A DNA stretch of 64,000 nucleotides from Mycobacterium sp. 852014-52450_SCH5900713 (GTDB taxonomy: Bacteria; Actinomycetota; Actinomycetes; Mycobacteriales; Mycobacteriaceae). The stretch covers positions 99,979 to 163,978 of the forward strand of contig NZ_LZIL01000066.1 in assembly GCF_001667075.1 (NCBI RefSeq), read 5' to 3'. Shown piece after piece: positions 53,822-62,033 of this stretch. A model generated the notes under the pieces. The model was not told the origin of the DNA. It saw only the letters and a program-made list of their open reading frames with translations, and did not search any database. Within the stretch, counting starts at the first letter, position 1, and each line of letters opens with the position of its first letter. The translations under genes were made by a program, and so were the position numbers.

Positions 53822-54673
53822 ATGGCCCAGGTGCTTGACATCGCGCCGCTGCGGAGCCTCGTCGCGGTCGCCGACTGCGGCGGGTTTCACCGCGCCGCCG
53901 CGGCGCTGCATCTGAGCCAGTCCGCGGTCAGCCAGCACCTCCGCAGAGTCGAGACCGTCGTCGGCCAGCCGCTGATCCAGCGCTCCGGCCGTGGCATCGT
54001 CTTCACCGAGACGGGCCTGAGGGCGCTGCGGCATGCCCGCGCGATATTGGCCGCGCACGACACAGCGCTCGACGACCTGGGCGCCACCGAACCAAAGCTC
54101 CTGACGATCGGGGCCACCGAGCACGGCGCGGACGTGATGCTGTCCGGACTGACCGGCGCGCTGCGCGATCGACTCCCCGACCGGCGGGTGCGCTTCCGGC
54201 TGGACCGCAACGTGTCCCTGGCCGACTCGATCGAACGCGGACTGGTCGACTTGGCGATCATGCTCGACGGGGCGGGCTTGGACCGCGCCAATGCCTCTGG
54301 ACTGGTTCGGCTGCAATGGATTTCGGCGCGAACGTTGGCCGTTCCCGCACGAGAACCGCTGCCACTGGTGATCTTCTCCGAGCCGTGCACCTTGCGTGAG
54401 CCGGCCTTCGCCATCCTCGAAAGCCACGGTATTGCCTATGAAATCGCCGCCGAGTGCGGCGATCTTTCCGGGTTGTACGCGGCGGTGCGGTCGGGGCTCG
54501 GGGTGGCGCTGCTGCCGATGATCGGCAAGCTGCCCGACGGCCTGTGCCCGGCCGAGGGACTGCCGCCGGCCAATAACGCATCGGTTCTGGTTCGCGGCCG
54601 AGCAGGCATCGACCCGGACCTGCTGAGCACGGTCGACGGTGCAGTGCGTGACGTGCTGGCCGCCACGGACTAA
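53822..54673 (+). CDS. LysR family transcriptional regulator
   Basis: A 283-residue LysR regulator. The N-terminal HTH (SLVAVADCGGFHRAAAALHLSQSAVSQHLRRVE, residues about 12-44, with GGFHRAAAALHLSQSAVSQH as the core) is followed by a substrate-binding domain typical of the family. It is divergent from the EamA exporter and probably activates or autoregulates through the palindromic sites between them. The effector is unknown. Confidence 0.92.
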   Translation: MAQVLDIAPLRSLVAVADCGGFHRAAAALHLSQSAVSQHLRRVETVVGQPLIQRSGRGIVFTETGLRALRHARAILAAHDTALDDLGATEPKLLTIGATEHGADVMLSGLTGALRDRLPDRRVRFRLDRNVSLADSIERGLVDLAIMLDGAGLDRANASGLVRLQWISARTLAVPAREPLPLVIFSEPCTLREPAFAILESHGIAYEIAAECGDLSGLYAAVRSGLGVALLPMIGKLPDGLCPAEGLPPANNASVLVRGRAGIDPDLLSTVDGAVRDVLAATD

Positions 54674-54719
54674 CCGCAGCTTTGCTGCGCCGCCTCCCAA
54701 TACCGTATTTCCTTCTCTG

Positions 54720-54959
54720 TCAGGTGATTCGAGGTGCGGCATGGCGATGCAGGTAATCGAGGACGCCGCGGTTCGGTTGGTAGACGATGTCGCTGTCGTC
54801 ATCGAGGTGGCTGAAGGCCGTCAAAATGCGACTGCTGTTGGTGTACCTGCCCGGGCATCCGGTGCACTCGTTCGACGGCGCCGACTGCCCGCCCAGCGTC
54901 GGACCCTGCTCGAAGGCCGTGGGCTCGAAACCTTGCGACAACCGCCGGCAGGCAGCCAC
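54720..54959 (-). CDS. Possible small Cys-containing protein
   Basis: A 79-residue frame starting at a GTG at 54959, 20 bases after the stop of the LLM gene and on the same strand. It has a CTGCPG motif in the middle and ends HAAPRIT, with an ordinary amino-acid composition. It has no recognisable family, and a hairpin (54956-54974) overlaps its start, which argues for a terminator instead. Treat as doubtful. The rest of 54674-54978 holds nothing I recognise. Confidence 0.35.
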   Translation of the reverse strand: MAACRRLSQGFEPTAFEQGPTLGGQSAPSNECTGCPGRYTNSSRILTAFSHLDDDSDIVYQPNRGVLDYLHRHAAPRIT

Positions 54960-54978
54960 CAGTCCGCCTGGTGGCGGT

Positions 54979-55974
54979 TCACAACGCGGCGGTAAGCCTC
55001 CATAACGCTGCGCGGTCCACAGACGCTGAGCGGTCGATCGGGCTGATCACCACGTCGGTGGCGCCCGCATCGCGATAACGGCGCAGCTGGCGCACGACAC
55101 GTTCCTCGGGTCCGATGGCGGCGAGCTCGGTGACGCTGGCGAGTCCTTCCCTGGCGATTACGTTGCGATACGACGGGATGCTCTCGTAAAGGCTCAGCTG
55201 TTGCGCGGCGATGGCCCGGCCTCCCTCGACATCTTCGGACAACAGCACCGGAACGGCGGCGATGATGCGCGGCGCGGGACGACCCGCATCGGCCGCCGCC
55301 CTGGTGATCTCCGGCACGATGAATTCGCCGATCGTGCGGGGCCCGGCCAGATAGGGCAGTGTTCCGTCGGCAAGTTCGCCGGTGACCCGCAACGCCTTTG
55401 GGCCCATCGCGGCCACATACACCGGGATCGGCGTTCCACCGGCGACCTGCACCGGCCAGGTCGGACCTGCGCTGAGTTCGCTGCCGTGAAAGTCGACGCC
55501 GGCGGTGTTGAACACCGACCCGAGGATCGTCAGATGCTCCCGTAATCGGGTGATGGTGTTCGACCAGTCCATGCCGAATGCCTGGCGTTCGATCTGGCGG
55601 GCACCCAACCCAAGCCCGAGGCTGAAGTTGCCGTGCGCGGCGGCTTGTGCCGTCTGCGCCAACGAGGCGACGATCAGGGGGTGGCGCGGGTTGATCGGCA
55701 CCACCGACGTGCCCACCCCCAGTCCGGGGACCGCAGCCCCGACGAGCGCCGCTAGCGTGATCGCGTCGTAGTTCTGCTGCTGAGGCAACCACACCTGGGT
55801 GACGCCGTGCCCGTAGGCTTCTCGGGCCTGGTCGATCACGTCGTCAACCAGGTTGGCAGCATCCGGGCGGGCCATGAGGATGATTCCGGTGGGCATACCG
55901 ACAACCAACCGAGCCACCCGGCCGGTCATTCCGATCGCATCGCCGGGATCGAAAACTTGCACACGTGACGTCAT
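54979..55974 (-). CDS. LLM-class F420-dependent oxidoreductase
   Basis: A 331-residue enzyme of the LLM/F420 family. PTGIILMARPDAANLVDDV, QVWLPQQQNYDAITLAALVGA, GTSVVPINPRHPLIVASLAQTAQAA and LGLGLGARQIERQAFGMDW are family segments. Start ATG at 55974 (MTSRVQVFDPGD) is preferred; Met1 of a longer frame is at 56025. It is divergent from the SDR gene. Substrate unknown. Confidence 0.88.
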   Translation of the reverse strand: MTSRVQVFDPGDAIGMTGRVARLVVGMPTGIILMARPDAANLVDDVIDQAREAYGHGVTQVWLPQQQNYDAITLAALVGAAVPGLGVGTSVVPINPRHPLIVASLAQTAQAAAHGNFSLGLGLGARQIERQAFGMDWSNTITRLREHLTILGSVFNTAGVDFHGSELSAGPTWPVQVAGGTPIPVYVAAMGPKALRVTGELADGTLPYLAGPRTIGEFIVPEITRAAADAGRPAPRIIAAVPVLLSEDVEGGRAIAAQQLSLYESIPSYRNVIAREGLASVTELAAIGPEERVVRQLRRYRDAGATDVVISPIDRSASVDRAALWRLTAAL

Positions 55975-56107
55975 ACGCCCGACGAAGCGTTGACCGGTTT
56001 GAACACATATCGCTAATCTGCGCAAATGCCGGTGGAGGCTCTCCGGGACGACAAGCCGGTTCCGGCGGCCAGTCTGAGCCAGCGCCGCACGTTAAGGAGT
56101 TGTCGGC

Positions 56108-56935
56108 ATGATTGATCCCTTCGCCCCGCTCGCCGGCAAAGTCGCCTACGTGACCGGGGCCGCCCGCGGCCAGGGCCGATCCCACTGCGTCCGACTGGCC
56201 CGGGCCGGCGCCGACATCGTCGCGATCGACGCGTGCGCGCCGGTCGCCGAACACAACGGCTATCCCCCCGCGCTCCCCGAGGACCTGGCCGAGACCGTCA
56301 GCCTGGTGGAGGGCGAGGGCCGCAAGATGCTCGTCGCCGAGGTGGACGTCCGCGACCTGGCCGGCCAGCAGCGGGTCGTGGCGAATGCGATCGAACAGTT
56401 CGGCCGACTCGACATCGTCGTCGCCAACGCCGGCGTGCTGAATTGGGGCCGGGTATGGGAGATTTCGCCCCAACAATGGCAGGAAACCATCGACACCAAC
56501 CTCACCGGGCTGTGGAACACCATGAAATCCGTAGTGCCGCCGATGATCGCGGCTGGTAACGGCGGATCGATCATCAACATCAGTTCCGCGGCGGGGATCA
56601 AAGCCGTCCCGGGCTGCGGACATTACTGCGCAAGCAAATTCGGCGTCGTCGGGCTCACCAATTCGCTGGCCGTCGAGCTCGGCGAGTTCGGTATCCGCGT
56701 CAACTCGGTGCACCCGTACGGCACTGACACCCCGATGGGTAACGACCTGTCGATGTACCAGGTCTTCCAGGACCATCCGCAGTACATCCACAGCTTCTCG
56801 CCGGGCGCGCTGCCGACGGACTCACTGGCGGCGCCCGACCTGATCTCCGACATCGTGGTCTGGCTGGCCAGCGACGCGTCGTCCTTGGTCACCGCCGCCC
56901 AAATCCCAGCCGACAAGGGGTATTTGAAGATCTGA
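56108..56935 (+). CDS. Mycofactocin-coupled short-chain dehydrogenase
   Basis: A 275-residue SDR. VTGAARGQGRSHCVRLARAGADI (residues about 15-37; GxxxGxG with the RSH extension) is the mark of the mycofactocin-associated subfamily, whose tightly bound NAD is recycled by mycofactocin. The catalytic set is present: NAG at NVVVANAG, Ser in ISSAAG, and YCASK (Tyr and Lys). Length matches Rv2750/Rv0687-type enzymes. An alcohol substrate is expected; identity unknown. Confidence 0.92.
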   Translation: MIDPFAPLAGKVAYVTGAARGQGRSHCVRLARAGADIVAIDACAPVAEHNGYPPALPEDLAETVSLVEGEGRKMLVAEVDVRDLAGQQRVVANAIEQFGRLDIVVANAGVLNWGRVWEISPQQWQETIDTNLTGLWNTMKSVVPPMIAAGNGGSIINISSAAGIKAVPGCGHYCASKFGVVGLTNSLAVELGEFGIRVNSVHPYGTDTPMGNDLSMYQVFQDHPQYIHSFSPGALPTDSLAAPDLISDIVVWLASDASSLVTAAQIPADKGYLKI

Positions 56936-56950
56936 CGTCCCGGCAGGCGG

Positions 56951-57991
56951 CTACTGCCCGCCTTTGCGGGCCAGATCGACGGCGTACTGACTCACGAAGG
57001 TGCCCGCGGCCGGGTCACCTTTGCCGCACGAGCCGTCGGATTCACCGGGACGTTTGATCCACAGGTAGGCGTCGGCGTGGGCGCCCGCGGTGGCCGCGGT
57101 GGGCGGCGTGCCCAGCGCCCGGCCGCTGGGGTTGCACCAGTTGAGCTCGGAGTCCGGCGCTGGGCCGGCGCCGTTGCGCGACGTGTCGATCACGTAGTGC
57201 GATCCATTTGTGAGCCCGGAAATCGCTTCCCCGTAGCCGATTTCGTCCTCGGTGGTGAAGAAGTTCGCGGTGTTGACGCTAAAACCGCGCGCGTGATCCA
57301 CGCCCGCTTGCTTCAGCCTGCCTGCCATGTCCTCGGCGCTGTGCCAGCGCAGGTGACCGGCATCGACGTAGACGGCCGCGTTCGGATCCCGAGTCAGCGT
57401 GTCAACGGCGTAGCGGACCAGGTCGTAGCGCTCCTGGCGCTGATCGGCCGACAGGCAATCGGCCATCGCGAGTGCGTCGGGCTCGACGACAATCGCCACC
57501 CGCGAGGCACCCACACCGGATGCAATGCCGTCGATCCAGCCTCGGTAGTCGGCGCCCGAGCCCATTCCGCCCGCAGCGAAGCTGCCGCAGTCACGGTGTG
57601 GGATTCCATAGATCGCCAGGACGGGGATGGCGCCGGCAGCGTTCGCATCGCCAACGTACTTTCCGACCGTGCCAGCCGATGGGCCCGGAACGATCCAGTA
57701 CGCCTGCGGTGTGTTGGCGATGGCGGTCAACTCGGGGCTCGGCGGGTCGGCGCTCTGGGCGGCGCGCATGGCTGCCGAATTGGGATTGACGTAGAACGGC
57801 GCTCCGGCCAACGGGTCGCCGTCACTGGCCAAGCGCACCGCCGGGGCGGAGCCGACATGCAGCGGGCCCAGCCAGGCGACGGCCGCAACGGTCAGGACGG
57901 GAGCAACACACCGCGCGAGGGCACTGGCAGCTGACGAGATCACGGTAGGAAAAGTAGTGCTTCGACGCGTTGATCGCGAATCGATGTCCAT
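56951..57991 (-). CDS. celA1: Secreted GH6 cellulase CelA1
   Basis: A 346-residue GH6 endoglucanase very like Rv0062. An N-terminal signal/anchor helix (about residues 15-45) precedes the catalytic domain, with GIPHRDCGS, DYRGWIDGIA, VVEPDALAMADC (catalytic Asp), DAGHLRWHSAEDMAG and LNWCNPSGRALG / AYLWIKRPGESDG near the end. The ATG at 57991 is chosen; a longer frame starts at 58105. It hydrolyses cellulose or similar beta-glucans and has been linked to mycobacterial biofilm. In M. tuberculosis it sits a few genes from dnaB, as here. Confidence 0.94.
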   Translation of the reverse strand: MDIDSRSTRRSTTFPTVISSAASALARCVAPVLTVAAVAWLGPLHVGSAPAVRLASDGDPLAGAPFYVNPNSAAMRAAQSADPPSPELTAIANTPQAYWIVPGPSAGTVGKYVGDANAAGAIPVLAIYGIPHRDCGSFAAGGMGSGADYRGWIDGIASGVGASRVAIVVEPDALAMADCLSADQRQERYDLVRYAVDTLTRDPNAAVYVDAGHLRWHSAEDMAGRLKQAGVDHARGFSVNTANFFTTEDEIGYGEAISGLTNGSHYVIDTSRNGAGPAPDSELNWCNPSGRALGTPPTAATAGAHADAYLWIKRPGESDGSCGKGDPAAGTFVSQYAVDLARKGGQ

Positions 57992-58128
57992 CGCGCGACG
58001 TTGTCGAGGTGCGCCGAAAAAATGGCAGCGGACCCCGACCCCTTTGACCCGGCGACCGAAGCGCTCGCGGCCTTCGGCAAGCAAGTCACCGCGGGTGGGC
58101 GGCATAAAATGGGTAACCTCGCATCGAG

Positions 58129-59046
58129 ATGAAGCGTGACGAGCCGATGAGTCGGGTGGGGCTGCCGGCGGTTGTCCGGTCGCTGGTCTTCATATTGGCC
58201 GCGGTCCTGTTCCTCTTCGGCCTTACGGGTGGGATGTCCGTGGCGACCGGTGCTGCCGCGCCGGGGCCTCCGCAGGGTTGTGAGTCGCAGCAGGGGGCGC
58301 TCGATTCGGTCAATGCCGAGATCGCCCGCCACAACGCCCAGCCCCATGACTTCGTCGTGCCTAGGGAGCAGGCAGCCGCCGACGCTTACGATGCCGAAGC
58401 CGCCCAACTGAATGCTCGCGGCAGTCAGGCGCAAGCGAACCTCAACAATTGCGCCGCAGCCATAGCCAAATTGGCCGACCACGGAACGCTGCCCAGACCC
58501 TCCCAGGACAGGATCGACAAGATCAACGCCGCGAAGGCTGGCCTGCCGCCGGGTTATGCGCCGCCTGCGCCGCCGCCCAGGAATTCGCTCGGCGGGGTAG
58601 CGGTTGCTCCCCCGATGCAGCCAGTCTTCAAGCAGCTGCGTCAAAAGGGGCCTTGGCCCGATGATCTGATACTGCAGGGGCAGGCCAAACCGGGCGTCGG
58701 CACTCCCGACCCGGCGCGCAACGGCGCGCCGATACCGGGCATGGCGAGCGATCCCTCGCGGCCTGCGGTTGTCGTGGACCATATTGTTCCGATCGCTCAG
58801 CTGATGTACGTGCCCGGCTTCCTCAACCTGCCCGCCGAATACATGTACGTGGTGGCCAACTCACCACGAAATTTGCAGTGGCTGTCGGCCTATGCCAATG
58901 GCATGAAGAATTCGGACAGCATCGCCAGGATCGGTGACGCCGACCCCAAGTGGGTCCAGGAGCAGATACAACTGGAGAATGACACCCGCGCGACGTTGCA
59001 AGACCTGATCAACCAGTTGCTCACGACACTCCCGCCCAGCCGATGA
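58129..59046 (+). CDS. Exported HNH-nuclease-like protein (putative secreted toxin)
   Basis: A 305-residue protein: membrane/signal helix at about 14-36, cleavage likely near 43; a helical segment (51-115) with Cys51 and Cys108 and the pattern RHNAQPHDFVVPREQAAADAY, which resembles linker regions I recall from actinobacterial polymorphic toxins (from memory, unverified). A Pro-rich link (134-155) and a C-terminal HNH-type domain follow: VDHIVPI (Asp217-His218), NLQWL (Asn248) and YANGMKN (Asn257), the His/Asn/Asn layout of HNH nucleases. The stop overlaps the next ATG by 4 bases. Function is inferred; it could also be a nutrient nuclease. Met7 (58147) is an alternative start. Confidence 0.75.
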   Translation: MKRDEPMSRVGLPAVVRSLVFILAAVLFLFGLTGGMSVATGAAAPGPPQGCESQQGALDSVNAEIARHNAQPHDFVVPREQAAADAYDAEAAQLNARGSQAQANLNNCAAAIAKLADHGTLPRPSQDRIDKINAAKAGLPPGYAPPAPPPRNSLGGVAVAPPMQPVFKQLRQKGPWPDDLILQGQAKPGVGTPDPARNGAPIPGMASDPSRPAVVVDHIVPIAQLMYVPGFLNLPAEYMYVVANSPRNLQWLSAYANGMKNSDSIARIGDADPKWVQEQIQLENDTRATLQDLINQLLTTLPPSR

Positions 59047-59753
59047 CAGTGGAAATTGCGGAAATCGAAACCATTCTCGGAAGTGTCGCGCACGCCGAGC
59101 CGGTCATCCTCGCCGAAATCGGACGCACCGCGGATGTGCCCGAACGCTGGCGGCCCATCGCGCAATCCGATGCGGCGGAAGCCCGGTGTGCGGCCGCAAT
59201 GTCGCTGTGGAACAGCGACTTCCTGGAACTGGTGCCCACCTTCGCCCACGCATTCAAGACCGAACTCGCTGACGTCCGACTCGGCCACGTCATGGGGGAA
59301 GCGGTCCTGGTCTACGCCGTCGAGCATTACGATGCCGGCCGGCGGCACGTCGTCTGTTGGATCGGCTGGGACCCAGCGCTGTGCAAGACCACCGAATTGC
59401 GGTTCGCCGAAGCGATCCCCGATGCCGTGCGCCGCTTCTACCGCGAGGCGCACGCCGGCTTCGTCGGTCCCGACTGGATGTCCAACGGCCCCATTCAACC
59501 TCGGCACCTGCAGACCTACGCCGAATACCTGGGGTGCCCAGATGGACTACCGGAATCCAACTGGCCGCGAGACGCGGTAGACCCCACGCGCCTGCTGCTC
59601 CTGGCCACCACCGCGGACTCACACGTGTGCCTCTCACCTGACCTTCCCCCGGGGCAGGCCGTCACCGTCTACGGCGGGGTGCCCGAGGATCCAGAGGATT
59701 TCGGCACACTGCTTGATGAGACGATGACCGCCCAATTCGATGAAATCGCCTGA
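59043..59753 (+). CDS. Putative immunity-like protein (SUKH/SMI1-like)
   Basis: A 236-residue soluble protein overlapping the HNH gene by 4 bases (ATGA). The C-terminal part shows the shape of SMI1/KNR4 (SUKH) proteins: a central conserved Trp-rich stretch (FVGPDWMSNGPI), a hydrophobic strand region and an acidic ending (VPEDPEDFGTLLDETM). SUKH proteins are the most common immunity proteins of bacterial polymorphic toxins. The resemblance is by pattern only. Tight coupling to an HNH protein supports an immunity role. Confidence 0.6.
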   Translation: MTVEIAEIETILGSVAHAEPVILAEIGRTADVPERWRPIAQSDAAEARCAAAMSLWNSDFLELVPTFAHAFKTELADVRLGHVMGEAVLVYAVEHYDAGRRHVVCWIGWDPALCKTTELRFAEAIPDAVRRFYREAHAGFVGPDWMSNGPIQPRHLQTYAEYLGCPDGLPESNWPRDAVDPTRLLLLATTADSHVCLSPDLPPGQAVTVYGGVPEDPEDFGTLLDETMTAQFDEIA

Positions 59754-59761
59754 GCCCCAAT

Positions 59762-60340
59762 ATGACAACGCCCTATCACGGTAACCCGCACGGCGGAGCA
59801 CCCTGGCCGCCGCAGCCGCCCTATGGGCCGCCACCCCTACCGCAACCGGTATATGGGGCGCCCCCACCGCTCCCCGGGCCGTGGGCCCCGCCCGCGGGCG
59901 GCTGGTGGGGGCCACCCCAGCCTGGGCCGCCGCGTCGGCGTAGAAAAGGCTGGTTGTATGCCGCGCTGGCGGTCATCGTGATCGCCGTCGGCGGCGGCAT
60001 TGCGACCATCGCGGCGTACCACCACTACCACAACAGCGACCCCACCAAGATCAAGGCGTTGATCAACGCTTTCTCCGAATCGGTCAGCAAGGGTAATCCG
60101 CAAGAAATCGCCGGCCTCATGTGCCGCGAGGAAGCCGAGCCGTATCTGGATTCCGCAGCAGACCCGGGAGGCGAGGTGGCCAACGCGGCCAAACCAAAAT
60201 TCAAGATCGGGGCTGTCGTGGTGCGCGGCAACGCGGCGTCTGCAAACCTCATGTTCCAGGACAACGAATCGCAGACGATGTACTTCCGCAAAGAAGAAGG
60301 CCGGTGGACTGTCTGTGCACCCGCGAAGGATCAGCTGTAG
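59762..60340 (+). CDS. Proline-rich membrane protein with DUF4878-like extracytoplasmic domain
   Basis: A 192-residue protein. A Pro/Gly/Trp-rich cytosolic N-terminus (about 1-60), basic RRRRKG, one membrane helix (about 63-85), then an NTF2/DUF4878-like domain (KIKALINAFSESVSKGNPQEIAGLMC ... EGRWTVCAP). It starts 8 bases after the immunity-like gene and ends the three-gene operon. A scaffold or envelope partner role is a guess; similar proteins occur elsewhere in mycobacteria without toxins. Confidence 0.8.
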   Translation: MTTPYHGNPHGGAPWPPQPPYGPPPLPQPVYGAPPPLPGPWAPPAGGWWGPPQPGPPRRRRKGWLYAALAVIVIAVGGGIATIAAYHHYHNSDPTKIKALINAFSESVSKGNPQEIAGLMCREEAEPYLDSAADPGGEVANAAKPKFKIGAVVVRGNAASANLMFQDNESQTMYFRKEEGRWTVCAPAKDQL

Positions 60341-60362
60341 TGCCGACCCCTCGATGCGTTCC

Positions 60363-60382
60363 CGGCTTCGGCTGATAAGCCG
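60363..60382. terminator. Terminator hairpin between convergent genes
   Basis: CGGCTT (60363-60368)/AAGCCG (60377-60382), or alternatively CGGCT (60369-60373)/AGCCG (60378-60382) with a GATA loop. It lies between the stop of the proline-rich gene (60340) and the convergent DUF1330 gene. Confidence 0.5.
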
Positions 60383-60386
60383 CGAA

Positions 60387-60707
60387 TCACCGGTTCAGGA
60401 TCGGCCTGAGGTCGTCGAGGCGGTCGAATAGGTGCCAAATGTATCCCGATGATCCGTTCTCGCGATGCGGATGCAGATCGGCGATTTCCGGGTCGTTGCA
60501 ATAGCTGTCGAACGCCTCTCGCGATTCCCATTCCACAAGTATCAGCACTTGCCGAGGCTCGATGTCGCCGACAACCGCATGCTGGAAGCTCCCGAGCGCG
60601 ACGACGCGACCGCCGTGCTTCGCCACCTCGGCGGGTGACCGGCGTGAGTATGCGCGGTACTCGTCGGCGTCGGCGATATCGAAAAGGTTCAGGGCATAAA
60701 CGGTCAT
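60387..60707 (-). CDS. DUF1330 domain protein
   Basis: A 106-residue single-domain protein of the DUF1330 (ferredoxin-like dimeric alpha+beta barrel) family: TVYALNLFDIADADEYRAYSRR at the start, then GGRVVALGSFQHAVVGDIEPRQVLILVEWESREAFDSYCNDPE in the core. Function is unknown in the family. It lies convergent to the toxin-like operon. Confidence 0.85.
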   Translation of the reverse strand: MTVYALNLFDIADADEYRAYSRRSPAEVAKHGGRVVALGSFQHAVVGDIEPRQVLILVEWESREAFDSYCNDPEIADLHPHRENGSSGYIWHLFDRLDDLRPILNR

Positions 60708-60845
60708 GGTCGCAGACGTTACGGGGCCGGATAACGCGCCGGCAGGTGGCCGGTGCTCCACAGCGGCGTTACCGGCTGGATGTCGGCGCGTTAGGGTGCC
60801 TTGGTCGGCCGCCGCTAACCGGTCGATAGAAAAGTTGAGCAATTC

Positions 60846-61877
60846 ATGACCGCAGCAGCAGAGAAGGCAACGCTCGAATCGCGCGTCGGCCACTACTACC
60901 GAGTCGACGACAGCTACCGGGTCGCCGCTGAGAAGGTGCGCGAGTATGCCCGCGCGGTGCAGGACTATCACCCCGCGCACTGGGATGCCGCGGCCGCCGC
61001 GAAGCTCGGATATTCGGGCCTGGTTGCGCCGCTGACGTTCACGTCGATCCCCGGCATGGTCGCCAACCGGCACCTGTTCGAATCGGTGGTCGTCGGTTAC
61101 GACATGTACCTGCAGACCGAAGAAGTCTTCGAGCAGCATCGGCCGATCGTGGCCGGCGATGAACTGCACACTGACGTTGAGCTGTCATCGGTGCGCAGAA
61201 TCGCGGGCAGGGATTTGATCACCGTGACCAACACCTTCACGGACTCGGCCGGCGAACGGGTGCACACCATGCACACCACCGTCGTCGGTGTCACCGCGGA
61301 CGATGTCGATCCAGCGATGCTGAGTGCCGCGGAGAACGTCGTGATGCACGACGTGAATCTCGCCGGAATCGATACCTCCGAAGCCGCATACCGCAAAACG
61401 GAACGTCCCGAGGCCGACGTGCGGATAGCCCAAGGTGGCACGCAACGCGTCCCGGGCACGCTCTCCTTCGATGACCTGAAGGTCGGCGATGAGCTGCCGG
61501 TGCACCACGCCCGACTGTCGCGCGGCGACCTGGTGAACTATGCCGGCGTGGCCGGCGACGCCAACCCGCTGCACTGGGACGAGAACGTCGCCAAACTGGC
61601 GGGGCAGCCCGACGTGATCGCCCACGGCATGCTCACCATGGGTTTGGGTGCCGCGTTTGCCTCCGCATGGTCGGGCGACCCCGGTGCGGTTACCCGCTAT
61701 GCAGTGCGCTTGTCGCAGCCCGCAATCGTGTCGGCCGCGGGCGGTGCAGACATCGAGTACAGCGGCCGGATTAAGTCGTTGGACCCGGCGGCCCGCGCCG
61801 GTGTGATCATCGTCGGCGCTAAATCAGGTGGCCGGAAGATCTTCGGTTTGGCGACGTTGAACATCCGCTTCCGCTGA
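60846..61877 (+). CDS. Double-hotdog MaoC-like (R)-specific enoyl-CoA hydratase
   Basis: A 343-residue protein with two MaoC/hotdog units. The N-terminal half (YARAVQDYHPAHWD, LVAPLTFTSIPGM) resembles the substrate-binding half, and the C-terminal half has the hydratase signature YAGVAGDANPLHWDENVAK with catalytic Asp and His (about residues 238-244) and DVIAHGMLTMGLGAAF. It resembles Rv0216-type double-hotdog hydratases and the fused form of HadAB. It would hydrate enoyl-CoA/ACP. ATG at 60846. Confidence 0.9.
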   Translation: MTAAAEKATLESRVGHYYRVDDSYRVAAEKVREYARAVQDYHPAHWDAAAAAKLGYSGLVAPLTFTSIPGMVANRHLFESVVVGYDMYLQTEEVFEQHRPIVAGDELHTDVELSSVRRIAGRDLITVTNTFTDSAGERVHTMHTTVVGVTADDVDPAMLSAAENVVMHDVNLAGIDTSEAAYRKTERPEADVRIAQGGTQRVPGTLSFDDLKVGDELPVHHARLSRGDLVNYAGVAGDANPLHWDENVAKLAGQPDVIAHGMLTMGLGAAFASAWSGDPGAVTRYAVRLSQPAIVSAAGGADIEYSGRIKSLDPAARAGVIIVGAKSGGRKIFGLATLNIRFR

Positions 61878-62033
61878 ATGGCCGCCCCGCGGCGCGGGGG
61901 GCAGCGACGAAGGCCACCACGTTGGGGTCCGGCGCGGTGCACGGGTGGCTTTAGCCGTGAGCGTGTACCGGGATAACGAGATTTGCTCTCCCGCAGTCGT
62001 TTCGACGAGATGGTGTACTCGAGTGACTGCGCG

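Noticed and set aside
54956..54974. Hairpin as a riboswitch or small RNA
   Set aside because: A simple 7-bp stem after an LLM gene, more likely a terminator; no further conserved structure.
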